The position numbers and the translations under genes were made by a program. 64,000 bases of DNA. Origin: Batillaria attramentaria. Lineage: Eukaryota; Mollusca; Gastropoda; Batillariidae. The notes under the pieces were generated by a model. That model was not told where the DNA came from. It saw only the letters and a program-made list of their open reading frames with translations, and did no database searches. This document shows, in pieces, positions 1 through 12,882 of the stretch (the stretch's first letter is position 1; every line of letters begins with the position of its first letter). The stretch lies in assembly GCA_018292915.2 (NCBI GenBank), contig JACVVK020000482.1, positions 16,001 through 80,000 of the forward strand, in the 5' to 3' direction.

Positions 1-1140
1 GACACGTGGCTCACTTCGATGGATCATTCACAACAAACCGGCACTGTTTTTCTCGATTTTAAAAAAGCATTCGACTTAGTGAATCACACCATCCTTTTAC
101 AAAAACTCCAACCGTATCTGTGTAATTCCGATGCTGTTACGTTTTTCGAATCGTACCTATGTGATAGAAGACAAAAAGTGCTTCTTAATGGATCATATTC
201 CTTTCAAGGTCTAGTAAAACATGGTGTGCCTCAGGGCTCTGTCCTTGGGCCACTACTGTTCTGTATATTTATTAATGATTTACATCTCCACTTGAGCGAA
301 GATGTCATATGCGATATGTTTGTTGATGACACAGCACTTCACACACCCGACAAAAGTATCACAGTCATTAGCAAGCGTCTCCAGAAGGGACTGCAAGATG
401 TCTCTGACTGGTGCGACTTAAACGCTATGGTGCTTAACCCAACCAAAACTGAATGTATGGTGATAGCTACACGCCAAAAGCATCAACTTGCACCTTTGAC
501 TCTCCATTTGTCCCTCAATGACAGCACTATAAAACAGGTCACACAGCACCGACTGCTTGGTCTTACTATTGACTGCCACCTTCAGTGGGAACCCCACATC
601 AATAATGTTTGTAAAAGTGCCTCTCGAAATTTGTACATGCTGTCAAATTTGCGATTCATAACAGATGCTGACACGCGTAAGTTAGTCTACAATGCCCATA
701 TCAAGTCCCACACATCTGTGTCAACGGTGTGGGATGGTTCGAGTGAAGTTCATTTGAAGAGGCTGAATTCTTTACACAGGAGAGCTGCAAAATTAATATT
801 ACTACTACCAACCTTCTCAACAGATCAAAGACTTGTGAAGAAGAAGTGTTAGAAATTCTTCCCCTACAGTGCCACTTTCAGTTTAACAAAGGAATGTTTA
901 TGTACAAACTCCGCAAAAAGTTAGTTCCGGAATATCTTGCATGTACTCTCTCAGAATCCACATCCATAGACTCTAGGTTAGGACTAACTTTTAAAATCCC
1001 CCGTCCCCGCATTGACATGTATAAAAGTAGTTTCGCATTTTCCGGAACTTCATTGTAGAATTCTCTTCCTGTCCATGTTAGGCACAGTCGGTCAGCCTCA
1101 TCGTTTAAAAGCAGCCTCTTCAAATATCTATTAGCCAACA
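1..1140 (+). mobile_element. CR1/Jockey-type LINE, 3' part of reverse transcriptase (decayed)
   Basis: A 277-residue frame (19-852) reads as reverse transcriptase: FLDFKKAFD, GVPQGSVLGPLLF and a catalytic box written FVDD. A frame change near 846 leads into the C-terminal part, which reaches a stop at 1056-1058. The same frame then continues through WNSLP-like and SSLFKYLLANK-like residues to about 1140, as is typical of CR1/Jockey-group LINE ends. The 5' part lies outside the window. The frameshift and stop make it inactive. Family membership rests on motifs only. Confidence 0.8.
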
Positions 1141-1215
1141 AATAACAAACAATCATAAAAATAGGTACCACACGTTCACACAAATATGGACATACTAGTT
1201 CATACATGCGATAAT

Positions 1216-1216
<1 letters not shown>

Positions 1217-1260
<44 letters not shown>
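1217..1260. repeat. (GT)n microsatellite
   Basis: Uninterrupted GT dinucleotides just after the LINE fragment. Confidence 0.95.
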
Positions 1261-1263
<3 letters not shown>

Positions 1264-1329
1264 AAGTTTCTTGTTCCAGGTTTACGTATGTTCGATCATT
1301 TGGCTTTTTTTGGTTTAGTTGTTTGTTCT

Positions 1330-1398
1330 TAAAAACGGCAAGTTTGAAAATTGGTTGCAAGGCCAAAACTTCCACCGTTTTCAAATAAAGTTATTTCA

Positions 1399-1448
<50 letters not shown>
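1330..1448 (+). repeat. Hairpin repeat with (CT)n tail, copy 1
   Basis: A core of about 65 bp begins ACGGCAAGTTTGAAAA, ends CCGTTTTCAAATAAA and runs into (CT)n at 1401-1448. The ACGG/CCGT ends are inverted. The same core plus tail recurs at 6718, 49690, 49808 and 50383. The CT tract here is also the left edge of the gene A/gene B segmental duplication. Confidence 0.7.
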
Positions 1449-1451
<3 letters not shown>

Positions 1452-1670
1452 GTTCCTTATTATTCACATATATGCGTCGTTTACGCAGCGATTTCAGAAT
1501 CTGACGCAGACACTTTCACGACTTGAAACCCGAGAGTAAAACAACACACCTGAGAATTATATGCCCTAGTGCTGCGTTTTCGGATACGGTAGATTCTCCC
1601 TTAGACTTACTGCAGAGAGTGTGGGGAGCGAGAGGAAGGGGGTGGGGGTGGGGAGGACAGAAAAGGGACC

Positions 1671-1672
<2 letters not shown>

Positions 1673-1702
<30 letters not shown>

Positions 1703-1720
1703 GGGGGGGGGGGAGGGGGC
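1673..1720. repeat. (GT)n and poly-G tract; empty site of the gene B LINE
   Basis: GT repeat followed by a G run. The homologous position in copy B holds a 5.1 kb LINE (31709-36806), so this is the unoccupied target. Confidence 0.85.
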
Positions 1721-1785
1721 TGTGTTGCGTAGTGGCAGTTGTCAGCTTGTTCCAATCGCTCGCGTATTTCGGCAAGGAATGTAAT

Positions 1786-1935
1786 AATAATAATAATAAT
1801 AATATGGGTACTTGAGGGACGCCCTCCCTCCTGGGGGAGCTCAGGGCGCCTTACAATGAGCACACACTCACTCACCCAGAAACACACAACATGCCTCCAC
1901 ACATACATTTAAGTACAAACACATAATGTCAAGTA

Positions 1936-1987
<52 letters not shown>

Positions 1988-2014
1988 TTAAGAACAAACA
2001 CATAATGTCAAGTA

Positions 2015-2056
<42 letters not shown>

Positions 2057-2790
2057 GATGATGTAGCAGTAGCTATTGGTAGAGGGCTGTGAAGAGGTGG
2101 GTTTTCAGATTTTTTTTTGAAGGATGGTTTTGTGTCTGTATATCTGATTGATGCTGGGAGATCATTCCAACATGTCGGAGTATGAGTAACTATGCTGACC
2201 AAAGGTCATTGTTTTGAGGGATACGGAGTTTGCGAGTGTCATCAGCAGAACGAAGTTGTCTAGAGGGAGTGTAAAACTGAAACAAGGAAGACAGATATGG
2301 AGGACAGGAGGAGGTGACACAGTTGTACTTCAGGGATGAAATCTTGTATCGAATTCTACAGGACACAGGCGACCAGTGTAGGGTGCGGAGATGGGGTGTG
2401 ACGTGATCTGACTTCTTTGCTTTTAGAACTAAGCGAGCGGCAGCATTCTGAACCTTTTGAAGTCTGTTTAGGAGGAACTGAGGGCAGCCAGCCAAGAGGG
2501 CATTGCAGTAGTCCAGTTTAGACAGGACGAAAGCGCAAACAAGAACTTTAGTCGCGTCCTCTATGAGGTAGTGGCGGATTGAGGCAATGCGTCTCAACTC
2601 AGTTTACGCAGACTTGAACTGAGGGAGTGACACTGACCGGGAAATTCTCGGTGAGGCAACAATCATGGCCTCAGTTTTAAGTTTATTTTAAGTTTATTTG
2701 AGGTCATCCGTAGTTTCATTTCAGAGATACACTCCTGAAGAATCTTAATAGTGTCATGAATTTTGATCAGGAGGGCACTAAACATGAAGC
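1786..2790 (-). mobile_element. CR1/Jockey-type LINE 3' fragment (copy A)
   Basis: On the minus strand 2597-2190 encodes the thumb and C-terminus of a LINE reverse transcriptase (LSKLDYCNALLAG, LQKVQNAAARLV, LHWSPV). After a frame break it continues as CWNDLPASIRYTDTKPSF (2202-2008). A 3' tail follows with two (AC)n tracts (1938-1985, 2019-2054) and ends in (AAT)n at 1786-1803, as LINE 3' ends often do. The equivalent insertion is at 36908-38013, so it predates the segmental duplication. It is inactive. Confidence 0.8.
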
Positions 2791-2963
2791 TGAAGTGTAA
2801 CAAAAGAGGGTGAGTTGTGTTCTCGTGGTACACTCATCGCATGCATCGTTCGTGGCCTGTTGCCAGCTGGCATGGTGAGTAGTCATCAGAAGGAGCGTCC
2901 CTCTTTCATGTGTTGGTCAAGGGTCCCATAATTTATGCTGTGTGGGGATTTCCGAAAATGCTG

Positions 2964-3095
2964 GGTCGTGAGTTCGAATCCCGCCGGCTGGGGCCAAATA
3001 TTTGTGCTGGCCTTTTTTCTCGTTGCCCCGTCTTTGATATCACCCTAATGTGATGGAAAAAGACGTTAAACTCCCAAACACTCAACCACCCAACC
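2964..3095 (+). mobile_element. tRNA-derived SINE, 5' truncated, present only in copy A
   Basis: It starts inside the tRNA head with the B-box-like GAGTTCGAATCCC. It then has the family's body (GGGGCCAAATATTTGTGCTG, GTTGCCCCGTCTTTGATATC) and tail (AAAAAGACGTTAAACTCCC, CAACCACCC). Direct repeats CCGAAAATGCTG at 2952-2963 and 3096-3107 flank it. Copy B has the empty site near 38099-38120, with one copy of the target. Confidence 0.9.
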
Positions 3096-3107
3096 CCGAA
3101 AATGCTG

Positions 3108-4680
3108 TGGACGGAACTGAGGAGGGGGAAGATGAGGTCATGGTGGCTGCAAAATGAAAGACACAAAACAAAACAAAAGCACAAAATATTGATAATAATG
3201 ATGATAAACAAAATTAATGAAACCATTGTTGTATAAATATGTAAACCGGGAGAAACTGAGAAAACCACTTTGCGGTTTCATTTCCGGCCAGGTGGGGGCC
3301 ATCGGTGGTAGAAAATTGTCTTCGGTCACTTCAATTCGGGTGCATTGTCCGTGTATGTTTCTGTGCTGTTGTTTTGTAAACTGATAGGTAGGTAATTATC
3401 ACATTCTACTCTGTTTACAACCATTATGTGGCAGGGTATTTGTGGTATAGTATATAGTGTGTGTGTGTGTGGCGGAGTGTTTGAAGTATGAATGTGACAG
3501 AGTGAATGAAGGATGATTGTATCAGAATGAAAAAGCAGCTGAGAGGAAGAGGGGAATTGGTGCTGTTTGGCAACTGGTTCGTTGGCAGGTTGTGGTAGAT
3601 AATTATATACTTGCTCACAGTTAGTGATGAGTTACAATATAAAAGTAACATAAAATAAATTGATTCCCTTTATTGACATGCATTTCAGTTGTAAATATTT
3701 CATTAGTAGTAAATGTATTTGATTAGTAAGTAGGGCAAACAAGGTCTTTGGTCAGATGGAAATATTCTTGTATAAATAACTATATGTTTGGTTCAATAAC
3801 TAACTAGCAGTTAGCAAGAGTTTCTTAGACATTGGTTTAGTCTTTCCAAAGGGACATTACCATGCAGCCATAGTGGCCTGCACTGTGTTTCTCCCATGAG
3901 CTGGTCACCCATATGATTTCCTGTTATGTGTGTAAAGCATGCATGAACTGTACTCATGCCTTGTAACCGGTTTTGTGGAGCTCAGTACAGTCATTTTTAC
4001 CTGTAACTGTGGAGCTATCAGCTGGAACCGTTGCTATCAGTGTTGACCCAACTTTGTGTCATATTATTTTGAAGCTACCTTTGTCAGAAAGTCAAGGGTG
4101 TGATTCTGTCATTCTGTCATTCCGTCAGTTCATCCGTCAGTTTATTCATTCATTGTCGTCAATCGTCATTGTCGTCGTCAATCGTAATAAAGTCCCGAAC
4201 CCAAGCCGCCTCGTCCATTTATTGGTGGAGTGAGCGAGTCCGCTAAATTTACATTTCCTTTTTCTTGCCATATCGAGTCAAAATCACGTGATGACTCATT
4301 TTAAGTGCCTGTCTCGATCTCGCGTGTACAAATATGAAGGGTGCACGTTGAAAAGTCCATCTTTCGAAGTAGAGTAGGTTTTGGCCGGTGGGGTGGAAGA
4401 CAGAAATTTTGTCACACGCATCGGAGTGAATAGCAGGGTGGAGGTTCACTGTTGACCACTATTGGCCGGGGGTCGGCTGGCTCTGGGCGTGGGGCGCTGT
4501 CGGGTGTGAGACAACTGGTGTGTTTCGCGCTCGGCAGTGTTCCGTGCCTTGGGCCGGCTGGCTTTCCGCTTGAGGTGATGGCGTGCACATGCTGCCGATG
4601 CTTGTTTTAAAAAATCGTGTTGCATGGGAGGTTGATTGCATTTTATGTCACTTTTATGTTCATGTTTTTAAAAGTACCGT

Positions 4681-4728
<48 letters not shown>

Positions 4729-5185
4729 GGTATGTCACAGTCCGGTCTTTAAATGGACATTATTTTAATCATACTACTAATATCATTATTTAGGATCATG
4801 TATTATCGGAATTACCACAGAGTATATTTGTATGTTATGATATTCCTACTCTTATTTCATATTGTGCAGAGCGGGCACCAAAAGAAAATTTTCTGGTTTT
4901 TAAAGGACTTGACAATAAAGTTAATTTGATTTATTTGACTTGATTTGAAGGTTTGCACATAGAGTACAGCTTATAGTAGCAGTAAGCTTTCACTGCTTAG
5001 TAGTCTACCTCACCGTGTCTGGCTACTCCGGGGGTGCGGCGGCCCACAAAACTGCTGATTGTTAAGGGTCGATGGCATAAACACAAATCAGTACGCCCGT
5101 CCCACTTTGATAAATATTTTCTCAATTCTCGAGTGTTGGCGTGATCGTGAAAACCCGATGAAAAGACCAATTTTCACATTTTCAG
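3108..5185. other. Intronic or upstream stretch of copy A without recognised genes
   Basis: Homologous to 38120-40341 in copy B, where it is intron 1 of gene B. It holds (GT)n at 4688-4724 and a block near 4860-4950 ending in a TTGACTTGATTTG-type tail like those of LINE ends. No coding exon was recognised. Confidence 0.6.
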
Positions 5186-5416
5186 GCGAGCCTGTGGCAG
5201 ACTGCACTCAGTTCGTTACTGAAGGTGAAAACTTCACGTGTGAGTGTAAGTCACCCACTGGAGACACATCATGCAGACTGTCATGGCCCGGACATACAGA
5301 GGGACCTGTCCTGAACAAACGCGGTGTGAAGAGACAGGACAACGGAACTACGTTCACCTGTCAGATGGACTGTGATGGAACTCCTACCACCACGACAGTC
5401 ATTCTTAATATTGCAT
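5186..5416 (+). CDS. Gene A exon: Ig domain 1
   Basis: 231 bases, phase 1-1, acceptor TTTTCAG, donor GTAAGT. About 77 residues with several cysteines (DCTQ, FTCECKS, TSCRLSW, FTCQMDC) and a tryptophan, so an Ig fold with extra disulphides. NFT and NGT are N-glycosylation sequons; the first is absent from gene B. It is the most divergent exon between the two cassettes. Confidence 0.85.
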
Positions 5417-6168
5417 GTAAGTTACTGTGTTTCCACGTAGAAATGATAATTATGCAGTTTCGCAGGAAGAAAAGGAAAAGGAAGAAATGTTCAGAAGTCA
5501 TGATGTCATGATGCTGAATTGTATGCTGTATTTTCTTCCTTTCCACATTTCCTTCATTCATCACCTGCTCTATTCAGTTAGCGTAAACAATTGAGATGTG
5601 AACAGGGCGGCGTTCCATCTTGTGGAGCGTGTTCCACAATAGATTCTTTGCACTTGATCAAATATGAATGACTAGACATCGTACGGTAGCAGAGAAGTAA
5701 AAATTGGTGTAAATGATATTAGTTGGTAATATAATGAGACGTACATAAGTCAACACACATGAGATTCCTGCCACGTAAATAATTCTATGTGTTTTCTCCC
5801 AAGATGGACCATCTGCTGATGGTGTGCGTGTGACTGGTCCAGCATCATTCGTTACGGATGGAACAAGACCTCTAACACTGGCGTGTGAAGCAGGAGATGT
5901 CAATCCTCAGCCAACATACACGTGGAGGGGTGTGAATTGTGAGAATGGACCTACAGGCAGCGCTTGCGTCCTAACACCAAAGCACTGGCAAGACGGTAAA
6001 GACGTTGAGTGCAGGGTTACCAACGCACATACTACGACGACTACGACAGTGTCTGCAGTTTATCGCCTGAATCTGTCATGTGAGTCACACATAATCGCGT
6101 ACATTCATCTGATTATCTGATAACGCATGGCTAACCATCTGTAAAACAGATGTGCTTGAGAGAGTTCG

Positions 6169-6241
<73 letters not shown>

Positions 6242-6613
6242 GGGGGGGAGGCGGGTTGAGGCAGGATGTTAAGTAAATCATTATTATTATTATTACAACA
6301 GATCCGCCTCCATCACCACCCACGTTGTCAGGGTCAATAGTCCAAGCTGGAGACATCATCAACTGTACAGTGACTGGTGGAAAACCTCCCGTCTCCTCTG
6401 TACAGTTCTCCTGTTCTAACAACACTTGGCCTGACCAACCCGACACTACTGAAGGATCCACAGTGACCAGTTCACTCGTGTTGGTCAACGCTTCTGAGGG
6501 AGAAGTGAGGTGTCAGTGTTCAGCAAAATGGGAACCACAGCCTGAGTTGTACGGCACGCACAAACAAGACAGCATCATTATCGTTATGAGTAAGCGAAGT
6601 GAAAACGGCATCT

Positions 6614-6666
<53 letters not shown>

Positions 6667-6784
6667 TGTTCCGCTTTTATGTATGTTGAATTTTGAACTT
6701 TTATTTATTTTGTTGAACGGCAAGTTTGAAAACTGATTGATCAGAAGACCAACACTTCTACCGTTTTCAAATAAAACTAATTTC

Positions 6785-6877
<93 letters not shown>

Positions 6878-8450
6878 AGGCAGGCTGACACATACTGAAG
6901 TTCAGTGTGTGAGGCTGGCATCCTGTGGTGCAAAGTTCCAGAATAGATTTCCGGTAAAATAGGTCGGCGGATTTCCCAAGCAGGAGTGCATTGCCTGAAC
7001 AGCAGAATAATGTCACGAAGACCTAGACTATACAATGAGGGATAAGCACGTGGCTAGTGCCAGTATGACTGGCTGCCAAAACGGGCCCGACTGATTTCCG
7101 AGAGATAGGACCCGGACGAGATAACATACAGGGCCTTTTCTGAAAACACGAAACGACACTTTGATCGGCTTTTTGATCTGATCTAGGGTGTCGTGCTATA
7201 GTGCGTTTGGTATCTCAGTCGCCTACGAGTGTTGACGATAACTTTTTAATCGAGCCACTTTAGTAGACATATTGCATAGAAAAAGTTATTCAGGAAGTTG
7301 TGACCTGGTACATTTTATAACAGCCAGTGTTCTCTGTCTTTCCGTTTCTTCTCGGCCTAAGTGAATCCAGCGTAAATATTTTCACTTTTTTTTTCAAAAC
7401 CTGACGAGCCCTTTTCAAGGGATAAAACTGTTCCATAATATCACTTTGGCGTCATTCACTGACGTCAGTTTTCCCCACTGTTTTAATAAGGTTTCAGAAG
7501 TACACTTCAACCCCTGAACAAGATTACGTTTGAGATTATTGTCGCTTGAGGTTCTCGGGGGGTAAATTCTATCTGATTTCGATACCTCCCATCTCGTGTT
7601 TATTTCGCCCAATTTTTCACTTGTGCCGAGATTGTCAGCTATTTCAGAATCATATCCATGGTGGTGAAAAGTTAATTTCAAATAAATATGCACAAATTAG
7701 TTTTACCAAAAATATTCCCGACAACTTTGGCGACTGGATTACCAAATGCACTACACTTTGTCTGTTGATGTTTATCGCTCTTGTCCTGCGAGCGGGTCCT
7801 ATCTCGTGTACATCAAGCGGATCCTTATATCGGGATGACATCAGTTGCCGACACCGTACTGTGCCGGTCACATGAGTATCCGCTATGAACAAAGCCAAGG
7901 CCTCAGTGTAGACTTTGACTATACTATAGGGTCGATCTACACAATACGCATGATTCAAACGGATGCTACGCACTTGGCAGCGATTCCTGCTATGTGGTGT
8001 ATCACACGAAACACATGTTTCTGACATTCGCAAATCATTACCACAAACAAATGAGTCATAATTATTCGGGAAGCCCATTCCTTTGCAAAGTGTACTGTGT
8101 TTAGCGTGTAAACAACAGAGACCAACCGTAAACCATGGTGTTGGGGAGTAGGTCAATTGAAACGTCAATATCAGCTTGCGTTATTGTGTTGTTTGATCAA
8201 GACATCTATCTGTCTGTCTGTCTGTGTATATATATATGTCTACCTGCCTTTCTGTCTATCTACTTGTCTGTCTGTCTGTATGTCTATGTATCGATATATC
8301 TATCTACCTGCTTTTCTGTCTGTCTATACTTATCTATATATGTATCTGTCTACTTGCCTTTCTGTCTGTCTATCTATGTATCGATCTGTTTATTTATCTA
8401 TATATCTATCTAGCTGCCTTTCTGTCCGTCTATCTGTCTGTCTGTCTGCC

Positions 8451-8531
<81 letters not shown>

Positions 8532-11500
8532 CACAATGAGGTGCCCCCGATTACGGAAAATACACCACACGAGTTTATTGATTTCGACCGTAAAACTGCG
8601 AGTTTTAACGAGCAGTTTTACGGTCGAAATCAACAAACGAGTGTGGTGTATTTTACGTAATCGGGGGCACCGAATTGGGAAAATTGTTTATACCACGTCC
8701 CTACCTGCATTTCAAGTCTTTGATTTGAAAACTGACATCGGCAATCCAAATGCTTCACGCGACATCACTGACTGAGGTGCTTTACCTCGCTTTGTCCATA
8801 GGCTTTCAGAAGTCAGCTGGTCCGTTTCGAAGCCTCCGTCTTAGTAGAGAACTGGAACTAGGCTTACGCTTGTCACAAACACGACCGCTTGTTGATAACA
8901 CGCAGCCAAAGATCAACAATTTCACGTCAAGCGACTGGCAAAGCTCCTTCGTCCCCATTTCCGCACGAAGTCGAACTACGTCATGTCGTGACGTAAATTA
9001 TTCTTAGTCCCTTTTCGCGTCATAATTATTGTAACGCAAATCCTTTCACCAGAACACACTGCTGGAACACTGCTAGGGGTAATACCTGTTCACTCTTTAA
9101 GGCGATGTCACACTGAAAACAAGTTTCCCTGCTACGGTCAAGACATTCCTACCTTACTAGACACCCTTTTCTTGTATGTAGAACTTCAATGCGTATGAAA
9201 TACCTCTGGATGGGGTTTCTGGGTAAAGTCTTTTCCTTAAACATACATGTTGACTGAGCGGATACGGGAAGGTGTCACTTGACACTCCGCACGGCGGCTT
9301 TCATTGGTTGAAACACAAAACATGTTTTCGGATTTTAGGGCAGGCTCTAAAACTGTAAACACGATCGAAACAGTGTTTTGAAAACATTGTTGTGAAGTAT
9401 GTCACACGACAAAACACACTGTTTCGCAGCGAAACATCTGAAAACAATGTTTTCAAGTTGTTTTTGCCCTCTCGTGTGACATGGCCTTTAGGTACAGCCC
9501 TAAAATTCACGCGTGGTTGTCATGGGTACAATGTTATACCACGTGTGGTGAATTATGGATTTTATACCATGACTTGTAATAGTGGTAGAGTGGTCTAAAT
9601 GTATATATACGACTCTACCACTATTACAAGTCATGGTATAAAATCCATAATTCACCACATGTGGTATAACATTGTACCCATGACAACCACGCGTGAATTT
9701 TAGGGCTGTACCTAAAGAGTGAACATGTATTACCCCTAGCAGTGTTCCAGCAGTGTGTTCTGGTGAAAGGATTTGCATCACAATATGACGCGAAAAGGGA
9801 CTAAAGAATAATTTACGTCACGACATGACGTAGTTCGACTTCGTACGGAAATGGGGACGAAGGAGCTTTGCCAGTCGCTTGACGTGAAATTGTTGATCTT
9901 TGGCTGCGTTTTATAAACAAGCGGTCGTGTCTGTGACAAGCGTAAGCCTAGTTCCAGTTCTCTACTAAGACGGAGGCTTCGAAACGGACCAGCTGACTTC
10001 TGAAAGCCTATGGACAAAGCGAGCCGAGGTAAAGCACCCCAGTCAGTGATGTCTCGTGAAGCATTTGGATTGCCGATGTCAGCTTTCAAATCAAAGAAAT
10101 GCAGGTAAGGACGTGGTATAAATAATTTTTCCCAATTCGGTGCCCCCGATTACGTAAAATACACCACACTCGTTTGTTGATTTCGACCGTAAAACTGCTC
10201 GTTAAAACTCGCAGTTTTACGGTCGAAATCAACAAACTCGTGTGGTGTATTTTCCGTAATTGGGGGCACCTCATTGTGAAAACTCTTTATATATATATAT
10301 AATATATATATGTGTGTCTATCTGTCTGTCTGTCTACATATTAAACTCCCAAACACCCACCCACCCCTGTCTGTCTACATATCTATCTACCTGCCTTTCT
10401 GTCTATTCCTCTAGCAGTCTGTCTATCTAGCTATCTATCTCTTCTTCTTGTTCTTTGTTTCCTTCTGTGTATGCTTCATTTATGGTTTGTGTGTGTTTGT
10501 TTGATTTATTTATTTATTTTATTTATTTATTTATTTTATTTATTTATTTTTTTTTTGGGGGGGGGGGAGGGGGGGTGTATTTTTTTCGTTTATTTCTTTA
10601 TGTCCATTCTGTTTTCGTATGTGTTTATTTGTTAGGGAGGAGGATAAACGAAATGCTGTATCATCTTGTGTCTGCTGATTAACAGGCTCGGACAAACGAC
10701 AACTTCATGGCGGTGAACCGCAAGAAGATAACGAGCCGTCGCCTGGAGCAATTGTTGGTATTGTAATAGGACTGTTGCTTGTCATTGGCCTCATCGCCCT
10801 TGCTGTCATCATGATCATGAGAAAGACAAGAGGTATTTTATGCCATTCGTGAATAGAATACGACACAAGAGTACTTCCGTTTCTTCAACACTGAAGCATA
10901 GATATGAGTTCAGTTTTCTCCCTGAACCGTCTCTCATCTAAAATATTTTTCTTTGCGTGTGGAGTAGACCCCCAAGTACCCCACTAGATCAGTCTACTTC
11001 AGTTAAACGGGCAAATTCCATCTTCGCTAACCTAGCTTATGTTTTGGAGCAGATTCTCTCGTGAGTGTGCCTGTACGCTCGATATTCTCTATCATGATGA
11101 TTAGTACAGCTCTCAATGCGACACAATCTTGTTTACATTTTACGCGCGCGGTCGAGCATTCAAATTCTACGACTGTGGTTACATTGCTCAGCGTGAACGC
11201 CTCGTCATCTAGTACGCTTCTGTTGCATCAGTGCCAGCATCACAGACGCTGTGACTGTCCGGGTTTGTAACTGATGTAATGATAGGAACCACGAAAACAG
11301 CTCAGAACGATCTGTGAGCATCAAAATGGTAGTGTTAGCCCCTTTAATTGTCGAGTCCGCAACCAGTCTGCCACATTATCATTTTGTCCGAGACTCAGCA
11401 AGGATTATTGTTATTCTCACTTGCATACAGTAATTATACTGCAAGGAAAGGGTTTGACTGTTTCTTTACAAACTAGAGGGGCAAAGCCTCCTTGGCTCAC

Positions 11501-12811
11501 TTGTGAGATGGGTCAAGGTCATTCAAAAGAGTATGTTTGTAAAGCTATCCTGAAGTAAGATGTCTCTTGTGTTCATAGTTCCTGAGAAAATGGTTAATGG
11601 CAACATAACAATTTTCCAAGGACAGATTGTATCACCTTGACTTTGGGTCAAGGTCATTCAAATGAGATCTGTAAGTAAAGAGCTTATCAATGACTATCTT
11701 TATGCCATGTTTGATAGCTCTAGACTAGTTTTTGCAGCTTCTGTACAAATGGTAATGTAAAATTCACAACAGCTGTATTGACCTTGACCTTGAGTCAAGG
11801 TCATTCAAATGGGTATGTCTGCATAGGTCTCATTGCTGCCTATCATTGTGCCTTGTTTGGTGCCTCTGCTATTTGTTGTTTCCAAGAAAATGCTAACGTT
11901 AAGGTCTCCGGAAAACAATTTGAGTGGCCTTGACCTTGACTCAAGGAAATTGAATACAAGTATGCCAGTACAGGTTTTGTCAATGTCTATCATCATGCAA
12001 AGTTTGATGCCTCTGGTGTCCCTAGATTTTGAGAAAATGGAAATTGTAAATTTCCAGTGACAGATTTATTGAATTCAAACGGTATGTCTTGGAAGGTCTT
12101 ACTGCTGTCTATCAACAAACCAGGTTTGATGCTTCTACCATTTATTGTTTCTGAGAAAATGCCAACGTTAAGGTTTTGGAAGCATTTCTGCAAACAGCTT
12201 GTATGGCCTTGACCTTGACTCAAAGACACTGAATACAGGTATGTCAGTAAAGTTGTTGTCAATGTCTATCATCATGCAAAGTTTGATGTCTCTGGCTTTT
12301 CTGGATTCTGAGAAAACGCCAATGTAAAAGTTCCAAACAGACAGCTTTGGTGACCTTGACCTTGGATCAAGGTCAGTCAATATGGTATGTTTTGAAAGGT
12401 CTTACGGCTGTCTATCAGCACGCCAAGTTAGGTGTCTCTGCTATTCATTGTTTTTGAGAAAATGCCAATGTTAAGGTTTTGGAAGGTTTCCGCTAAAGAG
12501 CTTTTGTGGCCTTGACCTTGACTCAAAGTCACTGAATACAGGTATGTCAGCAAAGGTATTGTCAATGTCTATCATTATGCAAAGTTTGACGTCTCTTGCT
12601 TTTCTAGATTCTGAGAAAATGCCAATGAAAACTAGCAAACAGACAGCTTTAGTGGCCTTGACCTTGGGTCAAGGTCAATCAATATGGTATGTTTTGAAAG
12701 GTCTCATGGCTGTCTATCAGCAGGCCAAGTTTGGTGCCTCTGCTGTTTGTAGATTCTGAGAAAAAGCCAATGTTAAGGTTTACTGTGGACACACAGACAG
12801 ACAGACAGACA

Positions 12812-12882
<71 letters not shown>

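Larger units (their letters stand above)
1401..6665 (+). other. Segmental duplication, copy A (ectodomain cassette of gene A)
   Basis: From the (CT)n at 1401 to the (CT)n at about 6614-6665 the sequence matches 31426-41830 in the same order and orientation: flank of a G-rich tract, LINE fragment, intron sequence and three Ig exons. Copy A carries a private SINE (2964-3095). Copy B carries a private 5.1 kb LINE (31709-36806) and one extra 81 bp tandem unit. Both edges of homology lie in CT tracts. Introns differ by a few percent by eye. Confidence 0.9.

Noticed and set aside
8135..8775. Long overlapping open frames of 92-183 residues over TCTG/TCTA and GA repeats
   Set aside because: The frames are simple-repeat translations and read into the foldback element; no protein-like composition.
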